From assembly GCA_025450235.1 (NCBI GenBank), contig JANWHX010000193.1:1-43862 (forward strand): DNA of 43,862 nucleotides, in the 5' to 3' direction. Below are positions 26,501 through 36,835 of this stretch, piece after piece. The first letter of the stretch is position 1. Each line of letters opens with the position of its first letter. The position numbers and the translations under genes were made by a program. Under the pieces are notes generated by a model. It searched no databases and was not told where the DNA came from. It saw only the letters and a program-made list of their open reading frames with translations. The stretch comes from Chitinophagaceae bacterium. GTDB lineage: Bacteria > Bacteroidota > Bacteroidia > Chitinophagales > Chitinophagaceae.

Positions 26501-28048
26501 TTACTTCAACTCCAGCACCACCACACTCTGCGCCGGCAACTCCACCACCAGCTCACTTCCTTCCTTTTTTACCCCGCTAAACGTAGCAATCTTGATATTG
26601 TTCGGATTTTCAAACGTATTTATATCCGTCAATTTTTTTGAGGTTAATATTTGCCCGGTCACTGTTTGCCATTTAATTCCAACCAGGTTTGATCGCAAAG
26701 AAATATTCTTATTCGGATTAAGATTGACAAACGAAATATGCACTGCACCGTTTGTTGTATCCAGGGATGCGGAAACATTCAGGGCCGGAATTTTTCTGCC
26801 GTCCACTTCATAATCGGGTGAATTAAAACTAACCGGTAACCATTTCGCATCCATATGTACTTTATAAAGATCGAATACATGATATGTCGGTGTCAGCAGC
26901 ATCTGGTTCCCTTTGGTAAGGACGATGGCCTGCAACACATTGATCGTTTGGGCAAGGTTTGCCATCCTTACTCTTTCACAATGATTGTTGAAAATATTCA
27001 GCGTGGTACCTGCTACCAATGCATCACGGAAACTATTTTGCTGGTATAAAAATCCAGGATTGGTTCCAGGTTCTACATCCGTCCAGATTCCCCATTCATC
27101 CACCACAAGGGCAACTCTTTTTACCGGATCATATTTATCCATGATCGTTGAATGGCGTGTGACCAGCTCCTCCATGAACAAACAATTTTTCATGGTATTG
27201 AAATACTCTTTCTCATCAAAGCTGGTGGCAGATCCTTTCTTGCCCCAATTGCCTGTTGGGAGCGTATAATGATGCAGGGTGAGCCCCCACATCCGGTTAC
27301 CGGCATTTTTCATCAATACATCTGTCCAGTTGTAATCGGATACATTGGCGCCGCTGGCAATTCTATACAATGGAGCATTACGATAATTTCTTGCGTAGGT
27401 AGCATAGCGTTTGTATTGATCAGCATAGAATTCAGCGGTCATATTTCCACCACAGCCCCAGCTTTCATTACCTACGCCCCAGAATTTTACGCGCCATGGC
27501 TCTGCTCTTCCATTATCTTTTCTTAATTCAGTCATGGTGCTTTGTGCATCGGAGTTTAAATACTCAACCCATTTCGCCATTTCTTCAACTGTGCCGCTTC
27601 CGACATTGGCAGCGATATAAGGTTCACAACCGAGCAATGAACACAATTCTAAAAACTCATGTGTGCCAAAGCTATTGTCTTCAGAAACACCACCCCAGTT
27701 GGTATTTACCATGTGTGGCCGCTCTTTACGCGGACCAATCCCATCTCGCCAATGATATTCGTCCGCAAAACAACCTCCCGGCCATCTTAGATTAGGCACT
27801 TTTATTTTTTTCAAGGCATCAACGATATCCAGGCGAATACGATCCTTTTTACGAACAGTAATTGAATCACCCACCCAGAATCCATCATAGATACATCTTC
27901 CAAGATGTTCAGAAAAATGACCGTAAATATGACGGCTGATAACAGTCTTTGGATTGGAGCCGTCAATGGTTACTGCTACCGGGGCCTGGGAAAAGCCAGT
28001 TTGGTTAATGATTACTGCCAATAAGATAAAAGCGGCGCTTTTTTTCAT
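26501..28048 (-). CDS. GH51 alpha-L-arabinofuranosidase
   Basis: [77 protein letters not shown]. Confidence 0.95.
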   Translation of the reverse strand: MKKSAAFILLAVIINQTGFSQAPVAVTIDGSNPKTVISRHIYGHFSEHLGRCIYDGFWVGDSITVRKKDRIRLDIVDALKKIKVPNLRWPGGCFADEYHWRDGIGPRKERPHMVNTNWGGVSEDNSFGTHEFLELCSLLGCEPYIAANVGSGTVEEMAKWVEYLNSDAQSTMTELRKDNGRAEPWRVKFWGVGNESWGCGGNMTAEFYADQYKRYATYARNYRNAPLYRIASGANVSDYNWTDVLMKNAGNRMWGLTLHHYTLPTGNWGKKGSATSFDEKEYFNTMKNCLFMEELVTRHSTIMDKYDPVKRVALVVDEWGIWTDVEPGTNPGFLYQQNSFRDALVAGTTLNIFNNHCERVRMANLAQTINVLQAIVLTKGNQMLLTPTYHVFDLYKVHMDAKWLPVSFNSPDYEVDGRKIPALNVSASLDTTNGAVHISFVNLNPNKNISLRSNLVGIKWQTVTGQILTSKKLTDINTFENPNNIKIATFSGVKKEGSELVVELPAQSVVVLELK

Positions 28049-28234
28049 ACAGATTTTTTTTATGAAGACACTGATATAATAACTCGGTTACAATGGTGAA
28101 TTGTCATGTGCATTTATGCAGGCTATAATTTTCGTTTAATAAAAATAGGATAAAGAAAATGTATCTGTAAACTTTTGAAATAAGAAAGAAAGTCTCAATA
28201 ACAGTAGTGTCGGTTTGCAATTCTTCCGATAAGG

Positions 28235-28253
28235 CAGGATAGTGCAGGACGAT
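28235..28253 (+). promoter_or_regulatory. Conserved susC-upstream motif CAGGATAGTGCAGGACGAT
   Basis: Same motif at 33425 and 39369, 74-83 bp before each susC start codon. Confidence 0.6.
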
Positions 28254-28315
28254 AAATGGTTGGAACAATAATAATTTTAAATGACATTTTCGATTGCCAC
28301 AATAAAAACTGCTTT

Positions 28316-31300
28316 ATGAAATTTAAATCCACGCTTGCAAAAGCCGGTGCAATGTTTGTAGTTCTTTCGATTTTTCTCTATTCCCCGCAAGTAAATGCAC
28401 AAAATTCTTTAACCGTCAGCGGCAAAATAACTGATGAAAATGCGAAAGGCATTCCGGGTGTTACTGTCCAGGTGAAAGGAACGAATAACCGCGTGACAAG
28501 TTCGCCGGAAGGATCTTTTACGATCTCCGGTGTTAACGGCAAAGATATTCTTGTGTTTACTTCGGTGGGCTACCTCGAACAGGAAATTCCTGTAAACAAC
28601 CAATCAGTCATTAACCTTTCGCTTGATATTTCACAAAAGACGCTCAGTGATGTTGTAGTGATAGGTTATGGTACGCAAAAGAGGAAAAATGTCACGGGCG
28701 CTGTTAGTTCATTTGATGCGAGGAAACTAGGGGAACGGCCCGTTCTGAGGGTTGACCAGGCTCTGGTGGGACAGTTGGCCGGTGTCAGGGTCAAACAAAC
28801 CACTGGTACACCGGGTAAAGGATTCAGCATACAGGTACGTGGCTCCGGATCTATCAGCGGAGGTAATGAGCCTTTATATGTTATAGATGGTTTCCCTTTA
28901 ACCCAAAATTCTTCCAATACGGCTACGGGTTCCTTTTCAACAGGGAATCCTTTAGACAATATTAATCCTGGAGACATAGAAAACATTGAAGTGTTGAAAG
29001 ATGCGGCGGCAACGGCGATTTACGGTTCAAGGGGAGCGAATGGTGTTGTAATGATCACTACAAAACACGGACAATCTGGTAAGGCAAAAATCAGCTTTAA
29101 TACTTATTTGGGATATAATCAAACAGCAAAAAAATTAGAAATGATGAATGGCCAGCAATGGATTGACCAGGCCACTGAAGTAATTAATGCAACTTATGTT
29201 GCACAATTCAAATCTGTGGGGGCATTAGCTACAGATGATATGGCTACCCGGCTGTCGAGAACTGGCGGGAATAACCCCAACTACATACCTGACCCAAGGT
29301 GGACAATGCCGGGCCATCCCGGTTTGCGGTTTATAGATTGGCAGGACGAGTTAGAAAGGAAAGGTCAAATACAGAACTATGAGATTTCAGCTAGCGGGGG
29401 AAACGATGTGGTCAAGTATTATTTATCAGGAAACTATGGATATCAGGAGGGATTTGTTATAGAGACGAATTATAAATCTTATTCATTGCGGGCAAACTTA
29501 GAAGTCAATGCTTCCAAAAAAATAAAATTTGGTATAAATATCGCCCCAACCTATTCAATTTCCGAGGATCCTGGCGTAGAAGGCAAAGACCAGATTTTTC
29601 ACCAGGCTCTAAGCCTGGCGCCTGTGCAGGAAGACACAGTCGGTCTTTTACCAAATACCGGAAAAAATTTTGAATATCTCTGGAGCAGCAGTACTAATTC
29701 ACCGTATGGTAAATTGACATATAATGTAGGTACAAATAAGAGATACCGCACTTTAGGCACTCTTTTCGGAGAATTTCAGATCATTAAGGGATTAAATTTC
29801 AGAAGCAGTGTCAATTTTGATAACGTCGATAATATAGCAACCACTTATGTGCCTTATACCACCACCGGAAGGGCTCAGCAGGTCATGAGTGCAACAGGAG
29901 TAGTGACTGCTGGACCAAGCAATACAAGAATATTTACCGGATCAAATAATCTTCTTTCGGCTACATCAGGTACTTATAGAAGTTATCGCAGACAAACTTT
30001 TGTGAATGAAAACACGCTTACCTATAATACCGTTTTCAAAAAAGACCACGGCATTACTTTGCTGGCAGGATATGCTTATAACTGGGATCGTTTTGACCAA
30101 AGTGCAATAAGCTCAAGTGGCGGATATAACAGTGCAACGATACAAACATTGAATGCGGCCGCAACAGTAACTGGTAATACTACATCCACCCAGAGTGTTT
30201 TCATTTCTTATTTTGGACGTCTGCAATATGGATATAAGGATAAATATCTTTTGCTGGCAAGTTTGAGGAGGGACGGTTCTTCAAGATTTGGGGCAAATGA
30301 ACAATTTGCATTATTTCCTGCGATATCATTAGGATGGGTAGCGACAGAGGAAAACTTTATGAAAGCAATGACTGTGATCAGTCATTTGAAGATAAGAGCT
30401 TCTTATGGTGAATCCGGAAATGATAATTTGGGAAATGATTATGCCGCCATCGCAACTATCGGTAATGCGAATTACGTTTTTGGTTCAACACAGGCGATTG
30501 GAATTGGTCAGGCCCCCAATGTGTTGGCTAACCCGGATTTGAAATGGGAAAAATCGAAAACGTATGATTTCGGACTTGACTTTGGTTTTTTAAGAAACCG
30601 GATTACCGGCTCCTTCGATTACTATAATAAATTAAATTCTGAACTTTTATTAAATGTTCAGGTTCCGGCAGCAACAGGTTTTACATCTTACCTTAATAAT
30701 ATTGGTTCAGTAAGGAATATTGGTCAAGAACTGGAAATAACCTCACGTAACATAGTAGGTAAATTCCAATGGACCACTTCCGTCAATGTAACACATAACA
30801 CCAACAAAATAGAAGCTTTGGCCCCCGGTCAGACCCAGATCATCATCCCCAATGGTTTTACCGTATCCGATGCAATACTACGTGTTGGTGCGCCGATAAA
30901 CAGTATTTATGTTTTGAAAGTGCTTGGATTTTTAACAGCCAAGGATATTACCGATGGTGTGCCCCGTTACAATGGCACTACTGAACAGCCCGGTGATTTT
31001 AAATTCGAGGACCTAAACAAGGATGGCGTAATAACAGAAGCCGATAAACAGATTGCGGGACACCCCAACCCTGACTGGACGTATGGAATTACCAATACAG
31101 TGAAGTATAGAGGTTTTGATTTTAGCATATTGGTGCAGGGGCAGGCCGGAGGTTCAATATTCTCCCAATTCGGTCGGTCTATTACAAGGCCTGGACAAGG
31201 AAGATCGGATAATCATCCCGCATCTTTTGTCAATCGGTGGTATTCAGAAGCTAACCAGGGAGAAGGGAGATTTAGCAAGGCATATTCAACTTTTAATAGC

Positions 31301-31588
31301 CCGATTACCTCGGCTACTGATTGGTTATATTCATCCGATTATATTCGTGTACGAAACATCACATTAGGATTTGATTTAAAAACCGTGATTAAAAAGAATT
31401 TTTTACAGGCAGCACGTGTGTATTTTACTTTAGAAAATTTCTTCGGGCATGATAAATATGTCAATGGTTTAAACCCCGAGGCAACAAATACTGGTATAAG
31501 TACAAATGCCGCATACCCCGAAGCGGGAGACTATGGCGCAATGCCACTTTCAAAATCATTGATATTCGGAGTAAATATTACTTTTTAA
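28316..31588 (+). CDS. SusC/RagA-family TonB-linked outer membrane protein (2)
   Basis: SLTVSGKITDENAKGIPGVTVQVKGTNN, DVVVIGYGTQKRKNVTGAV, IEVLKDAAATAIYGSRGANGVVMITTKHG. Confidence 0.95.
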   Translation: MKFKSTLAKAGAMFVVLSIFLYSPQVNAQNSLTVSGKITDENAKGIPGVTVQVKGTNNRVTSSPEGSFTISGVNGKDILVFTSVGYLEQEIPVNNQSVINLSLDISQKTLSDVVVIGYGTQKRKNVTGAVSSFDARKLGERPVLRVDQALVGQLAGVRVKQTTGTPGKGFSIQVRGSGSISGGNEPLYVIDGFPLTQNSSNTATGSFSTGNPLDNINPGDIENIEVLKDAAATAIYGSRGANGVVMITTKHGQSGKAKISFNTYLGYNQTAKKLEMMNGQQWIDQATEVINATYVAQFKSVGALATDDMATRLSRTGGNNPNYIPDPRWTMPGHPGLRFIDWQDELERKGQIQNYEISASGGNDVVKYYLSGNYGYQEGFVIETNYKSYSLRANLEVNASKKIKFGINIAPTYSISEDPGVEGKDQIFHQALSLAPVQEDTVGLLPNTGKNFEYLWSSSTNSPYGKLTYNVGTNKRYRTLGTLFGEFQIIKGLNFRSSVNFDNVDNIATTYVPYTTTGRAQQVMSATGVVTAGPSNTRIFTGSNNLLSATSGTYRSYRRQTFVNENTLTYNTVFKKDHGITLLAGYAYNWDRFDQSAISSSGGYNSATIQTLNAAATVTGNTTSTQSVFISYFGRLQYGYKDKYLLLASLRRDGSSRFGANEQFALFPAISLGWVATEENFMKAMTVISHLKIRASYGESGNDNLGNDYAAIATIGNANYVFGSTQAIGIGQAPNVLANPDLKWEKSKTYDFGLDFGFLRNRITGSFDYYNKLNSELLLNVQVPAATGFTSYLNNIGSVRNIGQELEITSRNIVGKFQWTTSVNVTHNTNKIEALAPGQTQIIIPNGFTVSDAILRVGAPINSIYVLKVLGFLTAKDITDGVPRYNGTTEQPGDFKFEDLNKDGVITEADKQIAGHPNPDWTYGITNTVKYRGFDFSILVQGQAGGSIFSQFGRSITRPGQGRSDNHPASFVNRWYSEANQGEGRFSKAYSTFNSPITSATDWLYSSDYIRVRNITLGFDLKTVIKKNFLQAARVYFTLENFFGHDKYVNGLNPEATNTGISTNAAYPEAGDYGAMPLSKSLIFGVNITF

Positions 31589-31607
31589 TTACCCTAATTT
31601 TTTTAAA

Positions 31608-33167
31608 ATGAAAAAGACAACATTTTCATTAATCATAATAGTGGCAATCTTTATTTCGTCTTGTGAAAAGAAATTAAACCAAATTCCCATTTCGACGGCA
31701 ACAACGGCGACGTTCTATGCTCAACCCAGCGATTTTATTCAAGCTGTTAATGCCGCTTACAATGCCTTGAGAGGATATCCCGACAGATTAATGGAGCTTT
31801 CTGAAGTAAGATCAGATAATATCTATCCCTCCAATAATGATGTCGGTCGTGACCATGATCCTATTAATAATTTTGCACCGGGAATCGCTTCGAATGTTTA
31901 TGTTGAGGAAGGATGGAGGGCGGACTATAGTGGTATATTCAAAGCCAACACGGTACTTGAGCAACTTACTAAAAATGCCAGCTTTGTCGGTTCGACGGCT
32001 TTGGCAACAAGATTAAGTGCTGAAGCAAGATTCCTTCGCGCATTCTTTTATTTCGACCTGGTTAAATATTATGGAAAGGTGCCTATTGTTGATCGTACGG
32101 TATCTGCAGCTGAAGCTAATACCATTCCCCGCAGCCCGGTTACTGACGTGTATGCTCTTATCATTTCTGATTTGCAATTTGCCATTGCAAATTTGCCGGC
32201 TAATTTCTCTGGTGCCTATCCTTCTTATGGCGCAACCGATATTGGCAGGGCTACTAAATATGCTGCCGAAGCAATACTTGCACAGGTTTACATGACACGC
32301 TCCGGACCCAATTATGGTATAGAAGGAGCTGGGATGGGACTTAATGAATGGAACTTAGCATTGCCTTTATTACAAGATATTATTAGCAGCGGGGTGTTTG
32401 TTTTTAATCCTGCACAGTACGCCTTTCCCGTGCCGGCTACGGGCATTTTTTCATATAGCAACCAAAATCCCGGATATACTACTGGTAACAGGGAGGCCAT
32501 ATTTGATGTAATGTATCTAACGCAGGCAAACTCGGGATTAGGGGCTACGTATCCATGGGTTCTTGTGCCGCAGGACTTTTTCAATGCTTATGGAAATCCC
32601 TCAACGAGCGGAGCTTTGGGGGCACCATCCGTATCAAGCAATCTGGTGAGTAGTTATGTTTCCACTGATAAACGAGTCGCACCAACTATTCACACGACAC
32701 AGTACGGAAGCAGTGTATATCCATTTTTTAGAAAATATTTAGATACAACCAAAGTGCCTTCAACCAACAGTCGATTTGACTGGGCCATCAATTTTATCGC
32801 TGTCAGATATACAGATGTATTAATGCTTAAAGCTGAATGTATATTACACGGTGCTCCAGGTACACAAGGTGATGTTGATGCAATCGTTAACCAAGTGAGG
32901 GCAAGGGCGGGTCTGGGTGCTATATCCAATGTTAATTTAGACCAATTATTTGACGAACGCAGACGAGAGTTTGCCGGGGAGGGCTCACGGTGGTTTGACT
33001 TGCAACGAAGTGGTAACCTGGTAACTATTATGAACGCCTGGAGAACCGTTGAAGATGCCACACTACACAAAATAAGCCCGATAACGGCCAATCATATTAT
33101 CTATCCTGTACCACAAACGCAGTTGGATGCCGCACCGGGATTATACACACAAAACCCCGGATACTGA
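31608..33167 (+). CDS. SusD/RagB-family lipoprotein (2)
   Basis: Lipobox ISSCEKK, AEARFLRAFFYFDLVKYYGKVPIVDR, DERRREFAGEGSRWFDLQRSG, LYTQNPGY. Confidence 0.95.
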   Translation: MKKTTFSLIIIVAIFISSCEKKLNQIPISTATTATFYAQPSDFIQAVNAAYNALRGYPDRLMELSEVRSDNIYPSNNDVGRDHDPINNFAPGIASNVYVEEGWRADYSGIFKANTVLEQLTKNASFVGSTALATRLSAEARFLRAFFYFDLVKYYGKVPIVDRTVSAAEANTIPRSPVTDVYALIISDLQFAIANLPANFSGAYPSYGATDIGRATKYAAEAILAQVYMTRSGPNYGIEGAGMGLNEWNLALPLLQDIISSGVFVFNPAQYAFPVPATGIFSYSNQNPGYTTGNREAIFDVMYLTQANSGLGATYPWVLVPQDFFNAYGNPSTSGALGAPSVSSNLVSSYVSTDKRVAPTIHTTQYGSSVYPFFRKYLDTTKVPSTNSRFDWAINFIAVRYTDVLMLKAECILHGAPGTQGDVDAIVNQVRARAGLGAISNVNLDQLFDERRREFAGEGSRWFDLQRSGNLVTIMNAWRTVEDATLHKISPITANHIIYPVPQTQLDAAPGLYTQNPGY

Positions 33168-33198
33168 TTTTTTCCAAGCAGTCGTTTTAGATTAAAAG

Positions 33199-33227
33199 CG
33201 CCCCGCCTGATGCGGGGTCTTTTTTTG
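33199..33227 (+). terminator. Rho-independent terminator after SusD(2)
   Basis: CCCCGC-CTGAT-GCGGGG followed by TCTTTTTTT. Confidence 0.9.
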
Positions 33228-33424
33228 ACCGAACCCTGTGACTTGAAATTCATTCCCCGCGGTTTATTTCACAACCATAATAGGGCAATTGCCATTCAAT
33301 CTTAATTCAGGAATATAAAGTGAATTTAGATTCTTAAGCAAATAACATCAATTGTTCCTGCTTAAAGCGTGAAAAATAATTACTTGTCCATTATACAGTT
33401 ATACCCGGTCCTGCATCTCGAAAA

Positions 33425-33443
33425 CAGGATGGTGCAGGACGAT
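33425..33443 (+). promoter_or_regulatory. Conserved susC-upstream motif CAGGATGGTGCAGGACGAT
   Basis: 18/19 identical to the 28235 copy; also inverted GTCCTGCA (33408-33415) / TGCAGGAC (33433-33440). Confidence 0.6.
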
Positions 33444-33507
33444 TAATTCTCTGATAATTACAAACTTTAAAGGATCATTTTACGATTGCTTAAACTAAAA
33501 CTGCTAT

Positions 33508-36500
33508 ATGAAGAAACTGAAATCCTTACTTGCAAGAGTCTTTACAATCTTTGTTTTATTAGTATTATTTATTTCTCCGCCATCCCGGCTTCAAGCCCAA
33601 AATACATCTGTGACTGTAAGCGGAAAGATTACAGATGAGAGCGGCAGCGGACTTCCCGGAGCAACTATACAAGTGAAAGGAACCAGCACCAGTACGGTTT
33701 CAACCGCTGACGGTTCTTTCCGGATCACGGCTCCCGGACCCAGGAGTATATTGATCGTTTCATATGTTGGTCTTGCTTCACAGGAAGTCGCCATCAACAA
33801 CCGCCAGGTAGTGAATGTTTCGTTGTCGCCGGATGCGAAGGCATTGGATGAGGTTGTTATGATTGGTTATGGCACGACTAAAAAAAGTGATGTAACCGGC
33901 GCTCTTACCAAGATCTCCGCTGAAACGATCCGGGAACGACCGGCGCAGAATATATTACAGGCAATTCAGGGTAAAGCTGCCGGAGTTCATGTATCGACCA
34001 ACTTCAAGCCAGGTGAGCTTCCCGTGTTGATCATTCGTGGTTACCGGGATGTTCCCGGCGGTGCGTCTAATTCTCCCCTTTATGTTATTGATGGTATTCC
34101 GCTGGTAAATGCCCTCGGAGTGAATTCATTTACCATGAGCGATATCAATCCAAATGATATCGCTTCCATCGAGATCCTTAAGGATGCATCTGCGACAGCT
34201 ATATATGGTTCGAGGGGTGCCAACGGGGTTGTGCTTATTACTACTAATAAAGGAAAAAGAGGAAAGGTCTCACTGGGCTACAGTTCTACCATTTCTCTCG
34301 ACTCTTATCACTCATTAACTGACTGGATGGATGGAGGAGAGTATGTAGACAGGTGGCGGCAGGCATTAATAAATGGACGTCTCTATCAAACAACAACAAA
34401 TACCAACCTCAATGTTCCTGCTACTATAGGGTATCCTGATCCTTTTTTAGACCGCGATAAAATGGGAGGTCTCACAGCAGATCAGACTTCTCTTGCCTCT
34501 GTATGGATGGGATACGAATGGGATGTTTATGGTGTGACACCCAAAATGCGTCCTACTACGGCTGCAGAACAACAACTCGGTTGGCCGGCGATGGTCCCCG
34601 TTTACAATTCCAGAAACGTCCGGAGCTATGATTGGCCCGCCGACGCATCTCAACAGGGGTTGACTCAAAATCATCAAATTTCAGTTACTGCCGGATCCGA
34701 CATATCACGGTTGTCAATATCTCTTACTTACTATCGTCAAAAAGGAGTTCAGGTGGATCAGGATTATAGTCGCTATTCTGTAAATGTGGGTGGTGATATC
34801 TCACCTACCAAATGGTTTACCCTTGGAACATCTATCATAGCATCTTTGTCGGATCAGAGTTTCGGCATACAGGCGCCGAATACTTCAAATACCGGTTCTA
34901 AGGATCTTTATTCAAGGGCCACCGATCAATTTCCTTATGCTTTACCTAAAGATGCAAATGGTTTCTGGATAAGAAACCCCGGAGGGAATCTTTCGTTGTG
35001 GAACCCTTTGATAGATATTAATCAATCACTGAATGACAGGCGCAGCACTGCTGTATTAACCAGCGTATTCACTGAAATAAAGTTTACACCCTGGCTAAAA
35101 TACCGGATGAATCTCGGTCTTCAGTACCGGCAGTTCAGATCAGGTACATGGACCGGCCCTGATGCAACAAGTCATCTCAAGACCCCCAGTACAGCGGGCT
35201 ATGCTACGCAAGACAATTTTTCATGGGTTATTGAAAATTTGCTCTATGTAGACAAAACAATTAATAAGGTGCATAAAATAGGAGTGACGTTACTTCAATC
35301 ATCCCAAAAGTCCCGGAGAGAAAATACCAGCACCAGCGTGACAGGTCTTATCAATCCTCTTAGCTTGTGGTATGATGTAGGATCTAACACTGCGGGGAAT
35401 CCTGGTATTGGAACTGGCTTCACGGAAAACACCCTTACTTCTTTCATGGGCCGTGTGAATTATACGTTGATGGATAAATACCTGCTTACGTTTTCGGGTC
35501 GTGCCGATGGCTCTTCCGTTTTAGCGCCGGAGCATAAATGGGATTTCTTTCCTTCCGCAGCCATTGCCTGGAAAATGCAACAGGAAAACTTTTTAAGCTC
35601 CGTAAACTGGATCAGTGAACTTAAGCTCCGCCTTGGTTATGGAGTTACAGGAAATTCGGCCGTTGATCCTTACACTACTTCAGGTCCCCTGAGCAGGAAT
35701 CCTTATGTATTTGGTTCTGTTGCAGGGATTGGGTATTTACCACAGTTGGTGCAGAACCCCGATCTGAAATGGGAGAGTACGACGCAAACGAACATAGGGC
35801 TTGACTTTGGAATTTTACAAAGCCGCATATCCGGTTCAATTGAAGTGTATGAACAAAACACTACTGATTTGATTTTCCCAAAAACACTTCCTGCGGTATC
35901 GGGATATGTTCAAAAATTTCAGAATATTGGCAAAACCAGGAATAGAGGTATAGAGTTGACTGTGTCAGCAACTGTTTTGCAAAAAAAGGATTTTAGCTGG
36001 AACCTGGATGTAAACTGGGCGAGAAACAAAGATGAGGTTGTTGAACTGGTAAACGGAAAACAGGATATGGTTGCTGACCGCTTATTTATTGGTCAGTCTT
36101 CACAGGTTTATTATAATTATGCCAATGCCGGTATCTGGGGAGGTGATTCAAAAGATTTGGCGGAGATGGCCCTCTTCAATGCCAATGGAACTTTGTTCCG
36201 TCCCGGTAATATCAGGGTCGTTGATCAGAATAACGATAAAAGGATTGATGCATCTGATATGATAATCCTGGGAACACCCCGTCCAAAATGGAGCAGCGGT
36301 ATCACCAATACATTCCGTTATAAGAACTGGCAATTGAACGCCTTTTTATATCTGCGTTGGGGTCAAACATATTTCGGAGGGTATCCAAATTCTTATGGTG
36401 GTACATTTCCCAATGGCCGTGTAGAAAATGATTTATGGTCATGGACGAATGCAGGTGGACGCTGGCCAATGCCAAATGCTGCTACAAGCCAAACCAATCT

Positions 36501-36792
36501 TACCGCCGCCATGCAATATAATAATGGTTCATTCGGGGCACTAAGAAATATTTCCATTTCCTATGGTGTTCCCAAAAACGTGATAGGAAAAATTGGCATG
36601 AATGATCTTGTAGTGAATTTCCAGGTACTTAATCCGTTTATGTTCGGACCGGGAGTGGTAAAATGGGGCATCAATCCTGAAGACGATACCAACTGGACCA
36701 TTGCCTCTACCAATACTAATCCTCTGGGCGGAACAAATAATAACACGATTTTGCCAAGAAGTTTTGTGTTTGGAATAAGGGCAGCTTTTTAA
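33508..36792 (+). CDS. SusC/RagA-family TonB-linked outer membrane protein (3)
   Basis: VTVSGKITDESGSGLPGATIQVKGTSTSTV, EVVMIGYGTTKKSDVTGAL, IEILKDASATAIYGSRGANGVVLITTNKG. Confidence 0.95.
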   Translation: MKKLKSLLARVFTIFVLLVLFISPPSRLQAQNTSVTVSGKITDESGSGLPGATIQVKGTSTSTVSTADGSFRITAPGPRSILIVSYVGLASQEVAINNRQVVNVSLSPDAKALDEVVMIGYGTTKKSDVTGALTKISAETIRERPAQNILQAIQGKAAGVHVSTNFKPGELPVLIIRGYRDVPGGASNSPLYVIDGIPLVNALGVNSFTMSDINPNDIASIEILKDASATAIYGSRGANGVVLITTNKGKRGKVSLGYSSTISLDSYHSLTDWMDGGEYVDRWRQALINGRLYQTTTNTNLNVPATIGYPDPFLDRDKMGGLTADQTSLASVWMGYEWDVYGVTPKMRPTTAAEQQLGWPAMVPVYNSRNVRSYDWPADASQQGLTQNHQISVTAGSDISRLSISLTYYRQKGVQVDQDYSRYSVNVGGDISPTKWFTLGTSIIASLSDQSFGIQAPNTSNTGSKDLYSRATDQFPYALPKDANGFWIRNPGGNLSLWNPLIDINQSLNDRRSTAVLTSVFTEIKFTPWLKYRMNLGLQYRQFRSGTWTGPDATSHLKTPSTAGYATQDNFSWVIENLLYVDKTINKVHKIGVTLLQSSQKSRRENTSTSVTGLINPLSLWYDVGSNTAGNPGIGTGFTENTLTSFMGRVNYTLMDKYLLTFSGRADGSSVLAPEHKWDFFPSAAIAWKMQQENFLSSVNWISELKLRLGYGVTGNSAVDPYTTSGPLSRNPYVFGSVAGIGYLPQLVQNPDLKWESTTQTNIGLDFGILQSRISGSIEVYEQNTTDLIFPKTLPAVSGYVQKFQNIGKTRNRGIELTVSATVLQKKDFSWNLDVNWARNKDEVVELVNGKQDMVADRLFIGQSSQVYYNYANAGIWGGDSKDLAEMALFNANGTLFRPGNIRVVDQNNDKRIDASDMIILGTPRPKWSSGITNTFRYKNWQLNAFLYLRWGQTYFGGYPNSYGGTFPNGRVENDLWSWTNAGGRWPMPNAATSQTNLTAAMQYNNGSFGALRNISISYGVPKNVIGKIGMNDLVVNFQVLNPFMFGPGVVKWGINPEDDTNWTIASTNTNPLGGTNNNTILPRSFVFGIRAAF

Positions 36793-36835
36793 TTTAAAAG
36801 ACAGGGCATCGTTAGAAAAAAACAAAAATCTTTTT